This document shows, piece by piece, positions 22,278 to 31,200 of a stretch of DNA of 43,173 nucleotides; position 1 is the first letter of the stretch; every line of letters begins with the position of its first letter. The notes under the pieces are model-generated. The model ran no database searches. It saw only the letters and a program-made list of their open reading frames with translations, and was not told the DNA's origin. Both the position numbers and the translations under genes were made by a program. The stretch is from an uncultured beta proteobacterium. GTDB taxonomy: Bacteria; Pseudomonadota; Gammaproteobacteria; Burkholderiales; Burkholderiaceae_C. Location: NCBI GenBank assembly GCA_903830985.1, contig CAIKVZ010000015.1, positions 1-43,173 on the forward strand, in the 5' to 3' direction.

Positions 22278-25181
22278 TGCGGGTTCCAGCAGCCTGTGCA
22301 CGCGCGTCAGGGCCCGACCCAATTCGCAGGGGCTGTCCATCGGTGTCTGACGCGCGACGTCCATCGTTTCTTGCCACCAATCGCGCGCCGCCGCAGTCGC
22401 GCCCGCCAGCAACTCGGCCTCGGTTCGGCTGCACAGCAGCAGCGCCAGACTGGCCTCGTCCGCGGCCTGGCGCAGCATCAGTTCGCCGGCGGCGAGGTCT
22501 TCGCGTGCGGTGGCGAACTCGCCGAGTCGGGCACGCAGCAGACCCAGGTAGCCAAGGGACTGGCCTTCAAGGCGAGCATCGCCGAGTTCGTGCGCGAGTC
22601 TGACGGCTTGGGCGTAGTGAACTTCGGCGGAACTGAAATCCCGTTGCGCATCGAGCACCATGCCCAGGTTGCACTGCACAGTGCACTGCAGGCGCACATG
22701 GCCCATTTCCAGCGCCATGGCGAGTGCCTTCTCGAATTCCTGCCTTGCCTGATCGCTGTGGCCCTGCTCATGGCGCGCCAAGCCGAGGTTGCAGCGCGCG
22801 TTGCCCTCCCAGCGCCGGTCGCCGACCTGACGTGCCAGCGCCAGTGCCAGTTCGTAATGGCGACAGGCTTCCTCCAGGCGGCCATGCCCATGGTGCAGTC
22901 CACCGAGGTTGCCCAGCAGGCCGCCTTGAATGCGCATGTCGCCGATGTCGCGGGCGATCACCAGCGCGCCCTCATAGTGGCTGCAGGCCTGGTCAAAGCG
23001 CGCTTGCAGGTCGTACAAATGGCCCATGGCAAAGAGCACCTGACATTTCAGTGACGGCGTGTCCAGGTCGTCGGCCAGAGCGAAGGCGCAAGCCAGCTGC
23101 ACTGTCGCCAGGTCGAGCTGACCCTGCGCCATCTGCTGTGTGGCAAAGCTCAACAGCAAACGCACTTCGCCGTGACGGTGTTCGGCGCTGCGGGCCAGGG
23201 CCAGCCCCCGTGCAAAGTGAACGCTTGCCGGCGCGCCTTCACCCAGCAGTTCGAGCGCACTGCCGTCCACCCATTCCACTTCAGCCCGCTGAGCGTCGGC
23301 CAAGTTCTGCATGGCGCGCACCAAGGTGGCCAGTTCGGCCCCAAGGCGAAACGGGCCAGTCAGGCGCAGTGCCGCCCAGGCCAGCGTCAGCAAGGCCACC
23401 GCTGCTGCCGCATCGCCATGCGCCACCGCATTGCGGCAGGCCGCGACCAGATTCGTGGTTTCAATGCACCGGTTTGCCGTTGCGACATTCTCATCGAGGC
23501 TGGCAAAGTAGCGCCAATGCCGCCGCTGCGCCGACAGCGCGGCGCTCGTACCGCTGCCGGCATAGCGTCCCTCGGTGCGCAGATGCTCCGCGACGTATTC
23601 GCGCACACACTCGAGCATGTCAAAGCGTTCGTCGCCGAGCTGGCGCAGGAAGCTCTTGTCCATCAGCCAGGCGACGACATCCACCGCCCCGGGCGCGGTG
23701 GCGTCGGCGGCCAGATCGAGTACGGCTTCGGCCGAGGCCAGCGTGAAACCGCCGACAAACACCGACAACTGTCCGAGTGCCGTCATTTCGGCCGGGCTGA
23801 GCATATCCCAGGACCAGTCGAAGGCGGCGCGCAAAGTGGCCTGGCGGTCGTGCCGACCGGCACTTGACCACAGCAGCTTGAAGCGCTCGTTCATGCGGGC
23901 CAGCAGCGTGCGCGGTGTCATGACCCGCACCCGAGCTGCGGCGAGTTCAATCGCCAGCGGCAGGCCGTCCAGGGTGGTGACAAGCTGCTGGATCGCCGCC
24001 TGATCGGCTTCGCTGAACACCATCCCTTGCCTGGCAGATTCGGCGCGCTGCAGAAACAGGGCGCAGGCATCGGGCGTCGGCAAAGGGGCCAGCGCCAGAA
24101 CGTCTTCGCCCACGATGCCCAGCACTTCGCGTGTGGTCACGATGAACCGGGTCAAGGGTGCACGGTTCAGCAGGTAACCCACGGTTGCTTCGGCGTGGCG
24201 GGTCACCTGCTCGAAGTTGTCGAGGATCATCAGGCAGCGCTCACGCCCGGCCAGGGCCTGGGCGATTTGCAGCGCCGGGTCGGTTTTGTCCAGGCGCAGG
24301 CCCAGTCCCTGGGCGATGGCGAGTTGGATCGCGTCGGCGCTGCGGGCCTGAGACAGGTCACAGAAATACACGCCGCCAGGGAACTCGCCCAGCCAGGTCC
24401 AGGCAAAGCGGGTCGCCAGACGTGTCTTGCCGGTGCCGCCCATGCCCAGCACCGAAACCAGACGCGCGCCACTGTCGAATTTTCGCGCCAGGGTCAACAA
24501 GGGCTCGTGCCTGCCGACGAAGCTGTCGCGCTCGGCCGGCACCGTGTTGTGTACTTCGCGAACGGGTTGCCAGAACTCACCCTGAAGCACCACGCGGTAG
24601 GCCTTGGCCTCGTCCGGTGGTGGCGTGAAAGGGGAGGCCTCGTCACCGACTTCAAACAATTCGACCGGGTCCGGCAGGCCCTTGAGTCGCCAATGACCGT
24701 GCGACTGAACCTGTAGCGTGGTGCAGGACAAGGCCTGCTGCGCATCCTGGGTCATCAGCGTCTGGCCGGCCAGTGCGAGCGCCATCACGCGTGCCGTCAC
24801 CGGCGTTGCCAGGCCCTCGACCTCAAACGGCTTGGCGCCCAGGGCGATGTCGGCGGCGCTGTTGGCGCGCAGCGTCACCGACCCATAGTGCAGCCCGGCG
24901 CGCGCCTTGAAGGGCAGGTCCAGCGCCTCCAGGGCGCGGTGGTAGGCCAGGGCATAGGCAGCGGCGTCGTCGACAGAATCGAACTGCAGTAACAGCCCAT
25001 CGGTCTTGTCGATTTCCAGACCCCGCCAGACCGGCAGCAGGTCACGTGCCGCGCGATCGTGCGCGGCCCAGTGCCGGGCCATGGCCGCGTCGCCTACGGT
25101 GTAGGCCACTTGTGTGCTCCCGACCACATCGGTCAGGAGCAGGGCGCGCAGCTTGGACGATCGATCAATGGATTCAGGCAT
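22266..25181 (-). CDS. Class III adenylate/guanylate cyclase-like domain fused to P-loop ATPase and TPR repeats
   Basis: A 971-residue multidomain regulator. Residues 1-170 form a class III nucleotidyl cyclase homology domain: LLLTDVVGST (first metal Asp), DKTDGLLLQF (second metal Asp position) and RAGLHYGSV; the later ATPVTARVMALA region keeps the Arg but has Thr where Asn is usual. Residues about 215-560 are a STAND/NB-ARC-type ATPase with Walker A GMGGTGKTRLATRFA, Walker B-like CLMILDNFEQV and VTTREVLG. The C-terminal 350 residues hold tetratricopeptide repeats (AXXHYEGALVIARDIGD, CRHYELALALARQVGD types). The start ATG at 25181 has AGGT six bases upstream; the frame is open further but reads as shadow. 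It is similar in plan to bacterial cyclase-ATPase-TPR signal proteins; its input is unknown. Confidence 0.88.
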   Translation of the reverse strand: MPESIDRSSKLRALLLTDVVGSTQVAYTVGDAAMARHWAAHDRAARDLLPVWRGLEIDKTDGLLLQFDSVDDAAAYALAYHRALEALDLPFKARAGLHYGSVTLRANSAADIALGAKPFEVEGLATPVTARVMALALAGQTLMTQDAQQALSCTTLQVQSHGHWRLKGLPDPVELFEVGDEASPFTPPPDEAKAYRVVLQGEFWQPVREVHNTVPAERDSFVGRHEPLLTLARKFDSGARLVSVLGMGGTGKTRLATRFAWTWLGEFPGGVYFCDLSQARSADAIQLAIAQGLGLRLDKTDPALQIAQALAGRERCLMILDNFEQVTRHAEATVGYLLNRAPLTRFIVTTREVLGIVGEDVLALAPLPTPDACALFLQRAESARQGMVFSEADQAAIQQLVTTLDGLPLAIELAAARVRVMTPRTLLARMNERFKLLWSSAGRHDRQATLRAAFDWSWDMLSPAEMTALGQLSVFVGGFTLASAEAVLDLAADATAPGAVDVVAWLMDKSFLRQLGDERFDMLECVREYVAEHLRTEGRYAGSGTSAALSAQRRHWRYFASLDENVATANRCIETTNLVAACRNAVAHGDAAAAVALLTLAWAALRLTGPFRLGAELATLVRAMQNLADAQRAEVEWVDGSALELLGEGAPASVHFARGLALARSAEHRHGEVRLLLSFATQQMAQGQLDLATVQLACAFALADDLDTPSLKCQVLFAMGHLYDLQARFDQACSHYEGALVIARDIGDMRIQGGLLGNLGGLHHGHGRLEEACRHYELALALARQVGDRRWEGNARCNLGLARHEQGHSDQARQEFEKALAMALEMGHVRLQCTVQCNLGMVLDAQRDFSSAEVHYAQAVRLAHELGDARLEGQSLGYLGLLRARLGEFATAREDLAAGELMLRQAADEASLALLLCSRTEAELLAGATAAARDWWQETMDVARQTPMDSPCELGRALTRVHRLLEPAPAG

Positions 25182-25279
25182 ATCGGTACCTGGAAGCAGG
25201 GCGCAAGCCGCCCGCCGCCGCAGGATGGCCCATTGTGCACGCAAGTCCTTGCGAAATGGCAGCGCCGCAAGGACTGATC

Positions 25280-25690
25280 TCAATCGGCAACAGCTTGCCG
25301 GGTCAGTGCGGGCCAGGCGGACCAAAGCACCCCCGCTGCGACGCTGCCTGCGGCGACGTCCACCAGCCAATCGCTGACAGCGGCGGTGCGGTAGGGAAAG
25401 AAGCTTTGCACGTACTCGTCTATGGCGCCCATGAGTGCGATGGTCAGCGCGGCCTTGACGGCTCGCCGCGCTGCTGCGCCGCTGCTTCCGAAGTAGATGA
25501 GTGCGCCCAGGCTCGCGTAGGCGCCAGCGTGCAGCACCAGGCCCGACGCCAGCTGTGCGATGTCCTGGCGCGTGCCAGGAAGCGATCCTATGACCACGAT
25601 CAGCAGGAACAAGACCATGGCGCTGGTGTAGCACAGCTGGCTGAACTTTGAAGAGAGCAGAACTGCAGAAATGTTGGGGGACTTGTTCAT
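25280..25690 (-). CDS. VanZ-like membrane protein
   Basis: A 136-residue protein with about four hydrophobic helices (YTSAMVLFLLIVVIGSLPG, LASGLVLHAGAYASLGALIYF, AALTIALMGAIDEYVQ, VAAGSVAAGVLWSAW). The DEYVQSFFPYRTAAVSDWLVD segment is the VanZ signature (E/D-x-x-Q...R...D-x-x-x-N/D). Family function is poorly known; some members confer teicoplanin resistance. The ATG at 25690 begins MNKSPNIS; the frame upstream to 25816 is unsupported. It stands 98 bases before the cyclase-like gene. Confidence 0.8.
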   Translation of the reverse strand: MNKSPNISAVLLSSKFSQLCYTSAMVLFLLIVVIGSLPGTRQDIAQLASGLVLHAGAYASLGALIYFGSSGAAARRAVKAALTIALMGAIDEYVQSFFPYRTAAVSDWLVDVAAGSVAAGVLWSAWPALTRQAVAD

Positions 25691-25851
25691 GCCGCAATGG
25701 CCTCTGGCTGATGGCTGCACGTCACCCCATGTGCCCGCTCGAACTGCTGGGTGTTCACAGCAGAAAAATGAAGCCCGGATTATGGAGCAGGCCCGGTTGC
25801 GGATCGCCGCCAGCAAGACGCGACACTGACGCTGACACCAGCCGTGCGCCC

Positions 25852-25888
25852 ATGAAAAAACCCGCTCAGCGTTAACTGGAGCGGGTTT
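25852..25888 (-). terminator. Intrinsic terminator downstream of uxuA
   Basis: AAACCCGCTC (25858-25867) pairs perfectly with GAGCGGGTTT (25879-25888) across an 11-base loop. Read on the minus strand, the stem is followed by a run of six T, a classic Rho-independent terminator for uxuA, whose stop is about 130 bases upstream. It separates uxuA from the VanZ/cyclase genes. Confidence 0.85.
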
Positions 25889-25947
25889 CCGCGCTTTAGC
25901 AGTATTTAGGGACGCCCTGCAAGTTGATCGGGTTAAATCGGCGTGGA

Positions 25948-25980
25948 ATTGACTGTACGCCTTCGGCGTGGGAAGTCAAT
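25948..25980. repeat. Compound stem-loop in the uxuA 3' region
   Basis: Outer arms ATTGACT (25948-25954) and AGTCAAT (25974-25980) enclose an inner stem ACGCC-TTC-GGCGT. A 2x4 internal loop separates the two stems. It lies between the uxuA stop and the terminator and could stabilise the mRNA end or be a small interspersed repeat; only this copy is seen in the window. Confidence 0.45.
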
Positions 25981-26020
25981 CGAATTTGACCGCGACTGGA
26001 TGCACCAAGTTCGTCTGGCG

Positions 26021-27073
26021 TCAAGCTGCCGTTGGCGCGTATTTGCTGATCGCCTCCCACAAGCCATTCAGATAGACGGCCCCCAGCGCGCGGTCATACA
26101 GGCCGTAGCCCGGTTTGCCAGTCTCGCCCCAGATCATGCGGCCATGGTCCGGGCGCACATAGCCCTCAAAACCGATGTCATGGTAGGCCTTGACAATCGC
26201 AGCCATGTTCAGCGAACCGTCGCAGGACCGGTGGGTGGATTCATAAAACGTCCCGTCCGGCTCCACCTTGACATTGCGCAGGTGGCCAAAGTGGATGCGG
26301 CCCCGGCTGCCAAATTCGCGCACCAGGGCTTCAACGTTGTTGCAAAGATCGGCACCGAGCGAGCCCGAACACAGGGTCAAGCCGTTGGCGGTCGAGTCAA
26401 CCATGCTGACCAGGCGCAGCAAGTCTTCGCGGTTCTTGACGATGCGCGGCAAACCAAAAATGGGGCGCGGCGGGTCGTCCGGGTGCATGGCCATCTTGAT
26501 GCCCGCTTCTTCCGCCACCGGGATGATGGCCTTGAGGAAGTATTCAAGGTTGGCCCACAGCGTTTCCTCATCCACCGCCTGGTACTCGGCCAGCAGGCTT
26601 TTGAGCTGCGCCGGTTGGTAGCTGGCGTCCCAGCCGGGCAGGGCGATGCCTTTTTCCGGGTCAATCCTGGCAACCGCCTTGGCGTCGAACGCCAGGGTGA
26701 AAGAGCCGTCAGGCAGCTCCTTGGCCATTTCGGTGCGGGTCCAGTCAAATACCGGCATGAAGTTGTAGCAGATCACTTTGACACCCACCGCCGCGCAATG
26801 GCGGATGTTTTGCTGAAAATTGGCAATGAGGCGGTCCCGCGTCGGCTTGCCCAACTTGATGTCTTCGTGGGTAGGCACACTTTCAACCACTTCAAACTTC
26901 AGCCCTGCGCCCTCAACGCGCGCACGCAATGCTTGCAGCTTTTCCAGGGGCCAGACCTCACCCACCGGTACGTCGTAAATGGCAGAAACAATGCCGTACA
27001 GGCCGGGGATCTGGCGGATGTATTCCAGCTTCACGGGGTCAGACTCGCCATACCAGCGAAAGGTCATTTTCAA
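26021..27073 (-). CDS. uxuA: D-mannonate dehydratase
   Basis: A 350-residue enzyme converting D-mannonate to 2-keto-3-deoxygluconate in glucuronate catabolism. The N-terminus [12 protein letters not shown] and [10 protein letters not shown]-like [15 protein letters not shown] match UxuA. Metal and active-site segments include [35 protein letters not shown] and the C-terminal [12 protein letters not shown]. Length is slightly below the E. coli enzyme (about 394), lacking some insertions, as in the shorter form of the family. A TTG at 27073 has GGAG seven bases upstream and yields MKMTFRWYG; the ATG two codons later is less well spaced. It diverges from the galactonate genes, and no uxuB, uxaC or kdgK is nearby. 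Confidence 0.93.
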   Translation of the reverse strand: MKMTFRWYGESDPVKLEYIRQIPGLYGIVSAIYDVPVGEVWPLEKLQALRARVEGAGLKFEVVESVPTHEDIKLGKPTRDRLIANFQQNIRHCAAVGVKVICYNFMPVFDWTRTEMAKELPDGSFTLAFDAKAVARIDPEKGIALPGWDASYQPAQLKSLLAEYQAVDEETLWANLEYFLKAIIPVAEEAGIKMAMHPDDPPRPIFGLPRIVKNREDLLRLVSMVDSTANGLTLCSGSLGADLCNNVEALVREFGSRGRIHFGHLRNVKVEPDGTFYESTHRSCDGSLNMAAIVKAYHDIGFEGYVRPDHGRMIWGETGKPGYGLYDRALGAVYLNGLWEAISKYAPTAA

Positions 27074-27433
27074 GGGGCTGCTCCAAGGTGCGGGATGATT
27101 TCAATGTAGCACGAAGCCGTCGCGCGGTCGTGCTCAATACGAACACTTTCCTTGGTATTCACGTGTCCAGTGGGAAGGGCGCGGCGCATCGATCGCATAC
27201 AATGACCAGAGGCCAATTCATGTCAATTCCTCTGTGAGGAATGACTGGCAAAAACCCGCATTGAGGGCGCTCACTTCATTGAGATCACGCGCACCGCGTG
27301 AGTCTTGCGTCATGCGATATTTCCAGTCCGACGTGGCCATTTCGGTGCCGCTTGAATGGCTCCGACTTGTTGGGGTTTGAACGTCATAAGGCAAGCAATA
27401 TTTCTTGCCGCCGAATCTTTTTCACACGTACAG
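27074..27433. other. Divergent regulatory region between uxuA and dgoK
   Basis: 360 bases without a credible gene; short frames here have no homologue-like features. It should hold the promoters of both divergent units and contains a 17-bp perfect palindrome at 27226-27242. Confidence 0.6.
27226..27242. promoter_or_regulatory. Palindrome, candidate operator for uxuA/dgo
   Basis: ATTCCTC-TGT-GAGGAAT is a perfect 7-bp inverted repeat with a 3-bp centre, the usual architecture of a dimeric repressor site. It lies about 150 bases from the uxuA start and 190 from dgoK. No regulator gene is adjacent to this pair. Confidence 0.4.
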
Positions 27434-28489
27434 ATGAATCAGGCACAGGATCCAACCAAGCTGATCGCACTCGACTGGGGCACCTCGTCGTTGCGGGCTT
27501 ATCGCCTCGGTGCTGCCGGTCAGGTATTGGAGTCGCGCTCGCTGCCGTGGGGCGTGATGAAACTGCCGGAGGTCGCGTTACCCGATCATTCCATCGGCGA
27601 TCTCAACGTGAGGTTTGAGTTCGCTTTTGCCGAGGCTTGCGGCGACTGGCTCCGTGCAGCACCGCACGCGCCGGTGATCGCAGCCGGGATGGTCGGCAGC
27701 CGCCAGGGCTGGATCGAAGCACCCTATCTGCCGCTGCCAATTGCCGTCGATCGAATCGGCCGCACGCTGAGCACCGTGCAAACCCGAAACGGCCAGATCG
27801 TGCACATCGTCCCCGGCCTGATCGAGAACTCGGCCCTGCCCAATGTCATGCGTGGCGAAGAAACCCAGGTGATCGGCGCGCTCAGCATGCTCGATGGGGG
27901 TCAAACTCCGACCCGCGCAGAACCACAAAATGAGCAGAGCGAAATCCTGATCGGCTTGCCTGGCAGTCATTCCAAATGGGTTCAGGTGCGAATTCAGCAC
28001 CGGGCAGCGCAAAGTCATATCGAGCATTTCCACACCTTCATGACGGGCGAGGTCTATGCCGCGCTGTGCGAGCACACCATTTTGGGCCGCGGCATGCAAA
28101 CCGGTGCTGTCAGCGTAGACCATGGTGCGGCATTTGATCGTGGCGTGCGCGTCGCTCAAACCCCGGCCGGAAGTGCCGGCGTGCTGTCGACCATCTTCAG
28201 CACACGCACACTGGGCCTGACCGGCGAACTCGATGGCGCGGACCAGCGCGAATATCTTTCCGGGCTGCTCATTGGCCATGAGATTGCGGCATTGCAAACC
28301 CTGCTGGCGCAACAGGCGCAGCAGCCAGAGCGCGTGCTACTGGTGGGCGACGCGGCCTTGTGTGTTCGCTATACGCGAGCCCTCAGAGCCTATGGCCTGG
28401 ACCAGATCGAAGTAGCGGCGCAGGCGACCGAGCGCGGCTTGTGGCAGCTGGCAATGGCTGCCGGTTTGCTGAATCACCCACAGCCATAA
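27434..28489 (+). CDS. dgoK: 2-dehydro-3-deoxygalactonokinase
   Basis: A 351-residue sugar kinase phosphorylating 2-keto-3-deoxygalactonate in D-galactonate breakdown. DgoK-family motifs: LIALDWGTSSLRAYRL (phosphate-binding N-terminus), APVIAAGMVGSRQGW, VPGL, VMRGEETQVIGAL and LIGLPGSHSKWVQV. It is longer than the E. coli enzyme (292) mainly through an insertion before ILIGLPG and in the C-terminal half. The ATG at 27434 begins MNQAQDPTK; the frame continues upstream without support. dgoA starts 11 bases downstream, so the two are co-translated. Confidence 0.93.
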   Translation: MNQAQDPTKLIALDWGTSSLRAYRLGAAGQVLESRSLPWGVMKLPEVALPDHSIGDLNVRFEFAFAEACGDWLRAAPHAPVIAAGMVGSRQGWIEAPYLPLPIAVDRIGRTLSTVQTRNGQIVHIVPGLIENSALPNVMRGEETQVIGALSMLDGGQTPTRAEPQNEQSEILIGLPGSHSKWVQVRIQHRAAQSHIEHFHTFMTGEVYAALCEHTILGRGMQTGAVSVDHGAAFDRGVRVAQTPAGSAGVLSTIFSTRTLGLTGELDGADQREYLSGLLIGHEIAALQTLLAQQAQQPERVLLVGDAALCVRYTRALRAYGLDQIEVAAQATERGLWQLAMAAGLLNHPQP

Positions 28490-28500
28490 AGGATCACCAC

Positions 28501-29121
28501 ATGCTCAAACAAGCCATGCAACATTGTGGGCTGATCGCCATTCTGAGAGGGGTTCGGCCGGATGAAGTCGCGGCCATCGGCGTGGCGCTGTACAAGGCTG
28601 GATTCAGGGTGATCGAGGTGCCGTTGAACTCCCCGCAACCATTCGACAGCATACGTCTATTGCGGGCCACGCTGCCAGCCGACTGTCTGGTCGGTGCCGG
28701 CACCGTATTGTCCGCAGCACAGGTTGCAGAGGTCAAAAAAGCAGGTGGCGAACTCATCGTGATGCCGCACAGTGATGCCAAAGTGATCGCTGCGGCCAAA
28801 CAGTTGGAACTGGCCTGCGCGCCCGGCGTGGCCACGCTGACCGAAGCATTTGCCGCGCTGGCTGCAGGCGCTGATGCGCTGAAGATGTTTCCTGCCGAGC
28901 AACTCGGCCCCGTCGTGCTCAAGGCCTGGCGCGCGGTCATTCCGAATGAGGTCGCATTGATTCCTGTGGGCGGCATCACACCAGCCAATATGGCGCCCTT
29001 TGTCGCGGCTGGCGCATCCGGCCTTGGCCTGGGCTCAGCGCTCTACAAGCCCGGTCTGAGCGCCATAGAGGTTGGGCAGAATGCCGACGAATTCATCGCC
29101 GCGTGGCGCGCCACGCAATAG
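28501..29121 (+). CDS. dgoA: 2-dehydro-3-deoxy-6-phosphogalactonate aldolase
   Basis: A 206-residue class I KDPG/KDPGal aldolase (E. coli DgoA is 205), cleaving KDPGal into pyruvate and glyceraldehyde 3-phosphate. Motifs: [24 protein letters not shown] (catalytic Glu), [19 protein letters not shown], the Schiff-base Lys in [13 protein letters not shown], and VGGITPANM. The PLNSP form is that of the galactonate rather than the gluconate enzyme (PLRTP-like in Eda). It sits between dgoK and dgoD. Confidence 0.94.
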   Translation: MLKQAMQHCGLIAILRGVRPDEVAAIGVALYKAGFRVIEVPLNSPQPFDSIRLLRATLPADCLVGAGTVLSAAQVAEVKKAGGELIVMPHSDAKVIAAAKQLELACAPGVATLTEAFAALAAGADALKMFPAEQLGPVVLKAWRAVIPNEVALIPVGGITPANMAPFVAAGASGLGLGSALYKPGLSAIEVGQNADEFIAAWRATQ

Positions 29122-29188
29122 CGTTCATCTTATTCAACCCCTCCTTGCGTGGCCCGAGCAGAGGCCTTCACCAAGAAAAATTCGAACC

Positions 29189-30337
29189 ATGAAAATCACC
29201 CAACTCACCACCTACATCGTGCCCCCGCGCTGGTGTTTTCTGAAGATCGAAACCGATGAAGGCGTGGTCGGCTGGGGCGAGCCGGTGGTTGAAGGTCGGG
29301 CGCACAGCGTTGCCGCCGCCGTTGAGGAGTTGTCCGACTATCTCATCGGCAAGGACCCGCGCCATATCGAGGATCACTGGACGGTGATGTATCGCGGTGG
29401 CTTTTATCGCGGCGGCGCCATTCACATGAGCGCGCTGGCCGGCATCGATCAGGCGCTATGGGATATCAAAGGCAAGGCACTCGGCGTCTCGGTGAGCCAG
29501 TTGTTGGGCGGCCCGGTGCGCAACAGCATCCGCGTCTACTCCTGGATTGGCGGTGACCGCCCGGCCGATGTCGCAGCAGCCGCCAAAGACGCCGTGGCGC
29601 GCGGGTTTACTGCGGTCAAGATGAACGGAACAGAAGAACTGCAGTTCGTCGACTCGTATGAAAAAGTGGAAGCGGCCTTGGCCAATGTGGCGGCCGTGCG
29701 CGAAGCCGTCGGTCCGCACGTCGGCATTGGCGTCGATTTTCACGGTCGGGTACACAAGCCTATGGCCAAAGTCCTGATCAAGGAACTGGACCCCTACAAG
29801 CTGATGTTCATCGAAGAGCCCGTACTCAGCGAAAACTACGAGGCACTGAAGGAACTGGCACCGCTGACCAGCACCCCGATCGCGCTTGGCGAGCGACTCT
29901 ATTCGCGCTGGGATTTCAAGCGGATTCTCAGCGAAGGCTATGTCGACATCATCCAGCCGGATGTCTCACACGCCGGTGGCATCACCGAGACCCGCAAGAT
30001 CGCCACCATGGCCGAAGCCTACGACGTCGCCGTGGCGCTGCACTGCCCGCTCGGTCCGATCGCATTGGCCGCTTGTCTGCAAGTCGACGCCGTGTCGTAC
30101 AACGCCTTTATCCAGGAGCAAAGCCTGGGCATCCATTACAACCAGAGCAATGACCTGCTCGACTATCTGGTACATCCGGAAGTCTTTGCCTATGACAAAG
30201 GGTACGTGACCATTCCGCAAGGTCCTGGATTGGGGATTGAAATCAACGAGGAGTACGTCAAGGAGCGCGCCGCCATCGGCCACCGCTGGCGCAACCCCAT
30301 CTGGCGCCATCAGGATGGCAGCTTCGCCGAATGGTAG
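29189..30337 (+). CDS. dgoD: D-galactonate dehydratase
   Basis: A 382-residue enolase-superfamily dehydratase, identical in length to E. coli DgoD, forming 2-keto-3-deoxygalactonate. Highly similar segments include [31 protein letters not shown] and SHAGGITE. Metal ligands fall in GVDFHGRV (Asp), MFIEEPVL (Glu) and ALGERLYSR (Glu); the catalytic His is in LHCPLGPIA. The ATG at 29189 matches the family start MKITQLTTY. It is 67 bases after dgoA and is the last gene of the dgo operon, facing the ABC importer operon. Confidence 0.96.
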   Translation: MKITQLTTYIVPPRWCFLKIETDEGVVGWGEPVVEGRAHSVAAAVEELSDYLIGKDPRHIEDHWTVMYRGGFYRGGAIHMSALAGIDQALWDIKGKALGVSVSQLLGGPVRNSIRVYSWIGGDRPADVAAAAKDAVARGFTAVKMNGTEELQFVDSYEKVEAALANVAAVREAVGPHVGIGVDFHGRVHKPMAKVLIKELDPYKLMFIEEPVLSENYEALKELAPLTSTPIALGERLYSRWDFKRILSEGYVDIIQPDVSHAGGITETRKIATMAEAYDVAVALHCPLGPIALAACLQVDAVSYNAFIQEQSLGIHYNQSNDLLDYLVHPEVFAYDKGYVTIPQGPGLGIEINEEYVKERAAIGHRWRNPIWRHQDGSFAEW

Positions 30338-30347
30338 AAATGCGCGG

Positions 30348-30377
30348 TGATTCGTTCCATCCTGCGGAAACGAATCA
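30348..30377. terminator. Inverted repeat between dgoD and the ABC permease gene
   Basis: TGATTCGTT (30348-30356) and AACGAATCA (30369-30377) are perfect complements with a short inner extension TCC/GGA. The right arm includes the stop codon of the permease gene. It may stop transcription from both convergent operons, though the T-runs are weak. Confidence 0.45.
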
Positions 30378-31190
30378 GCCTTTGACCGCACCCATGGTCA
30401 GCCCCTTGGCCACGTATTTCTGGAACACCATCGTCAGTACGATCGCCGGCGCCATGATGGCCACGGCGGCGGCCATCACACCACCCCAGTCGACTTCGGC
30501 ATAGGACAGGAAGTTGTAGACGGCGATCGGCAGGGTTTTGGTGCGCTCCATGCTCAGCACCTGGGAGAACATGAAGTTGTTCCAGGAAAAGATGAATGAC
30601 AGCGTGGTGGCGGTGATGATGCCCGGGCCCGACAGGGGCAGGATGATCTTCACAAACGCCATCTGTCGTGTGGCCCCGTCGACCATGGCCGATTCTTCGA
30701 GTTCGCGCGGAATCGTGCTGAAGTAGGTCGTCATGATCCAGACCACGATCGGCAGCGCGATCAGCATGTGCGAGAGGATCAGCGCGACATAGCTGTCCAT
30801 CAGGCCGAGTCGCGAGAAGATGATGTACCAGGGCATCAGGAATGAAATGCCGGGCATCAGGCGCGCCAGCAGGATGAAGACGGCGAGCTTCTTCTGCGCG
30901 TAGCGCGAAATCGAATACGCCGCCGGCAGTCCGAGCAGCAGCGACAGGCCGACCGCCATGGCGCCGACGATGGTCGAATTGAAGAAATATTTCAGGAAGT
31001 CCTGTTCTTCAAAGACCTTGCGGTAATTCTGCAGCGTGGGTGCAAAGAACAGCTTGGGCGGCCAGGAAGTGATGTCGACCTGGGTCTTGAACGACGAGCT
31101 CAGCATCCACAGGAAGGGGAACAGCACGACCAGCGCGAACAGCACGACCAGCAGGTAGAACAGGGCCGTGGAGACGATTTTGTTTTTCAT
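30375..31190 (-). CDS. Carbohydrate ABC transporter permease, MalG-like
   Basis: A 271-residue inner-membrane permease of the CUT1 importer class with six hydrophobic helices. The conserved cytoplasmic EAA loop is ELEESAMVDGATRQMAFVKI followed by LPLSGPGI, the contact site for the ATPase. The N-terminal LFPFLWMLSSSFK and the C-terminal KYVAKGLTMGAVKG are typical of MalG-type subunits. It follows the MalF-like gene by 10 bases and is the last gene of the gntK-ABC operon. The substrate is inferred to be a sugar acid from the operon. Confidence 0.94.
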   Translation of the reverse strand: MKNKIVSTALFYLLVVLFALVVLFPFLWMLSSSFKTQVDITSWPPKLFFAPTLQNYRKVFEEQDFLKYFFNSTIVGAMAVGLSLLLGLPAAYSISRYAQKKLAVFILLARLMPGISFLMPWYIIFSRLGLMDSYVALILSHMLIALPIVVWIMTTYFSTIPRELEESAMVDGATRQMAFVKIILPLSGPGIITATTLSFIFSWNNFMFSQVLSMERTKTLPIAVYNFLSYAEVDWGGVMAAAVAIMAPAIVLTMVFQKYVAKGLTMGAVKG

Positions 31191-31200
31191 GCCAGTAGCT

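Noticed and set aside
25181-25697. N-terminal extension of the cyclase-like protein to 25697
   Set aside because: The extension is Arg/His-rich shadow of the VanZ-like gene; the ATG at 25181 begins the cyclase domain directly and has a ribosome site.
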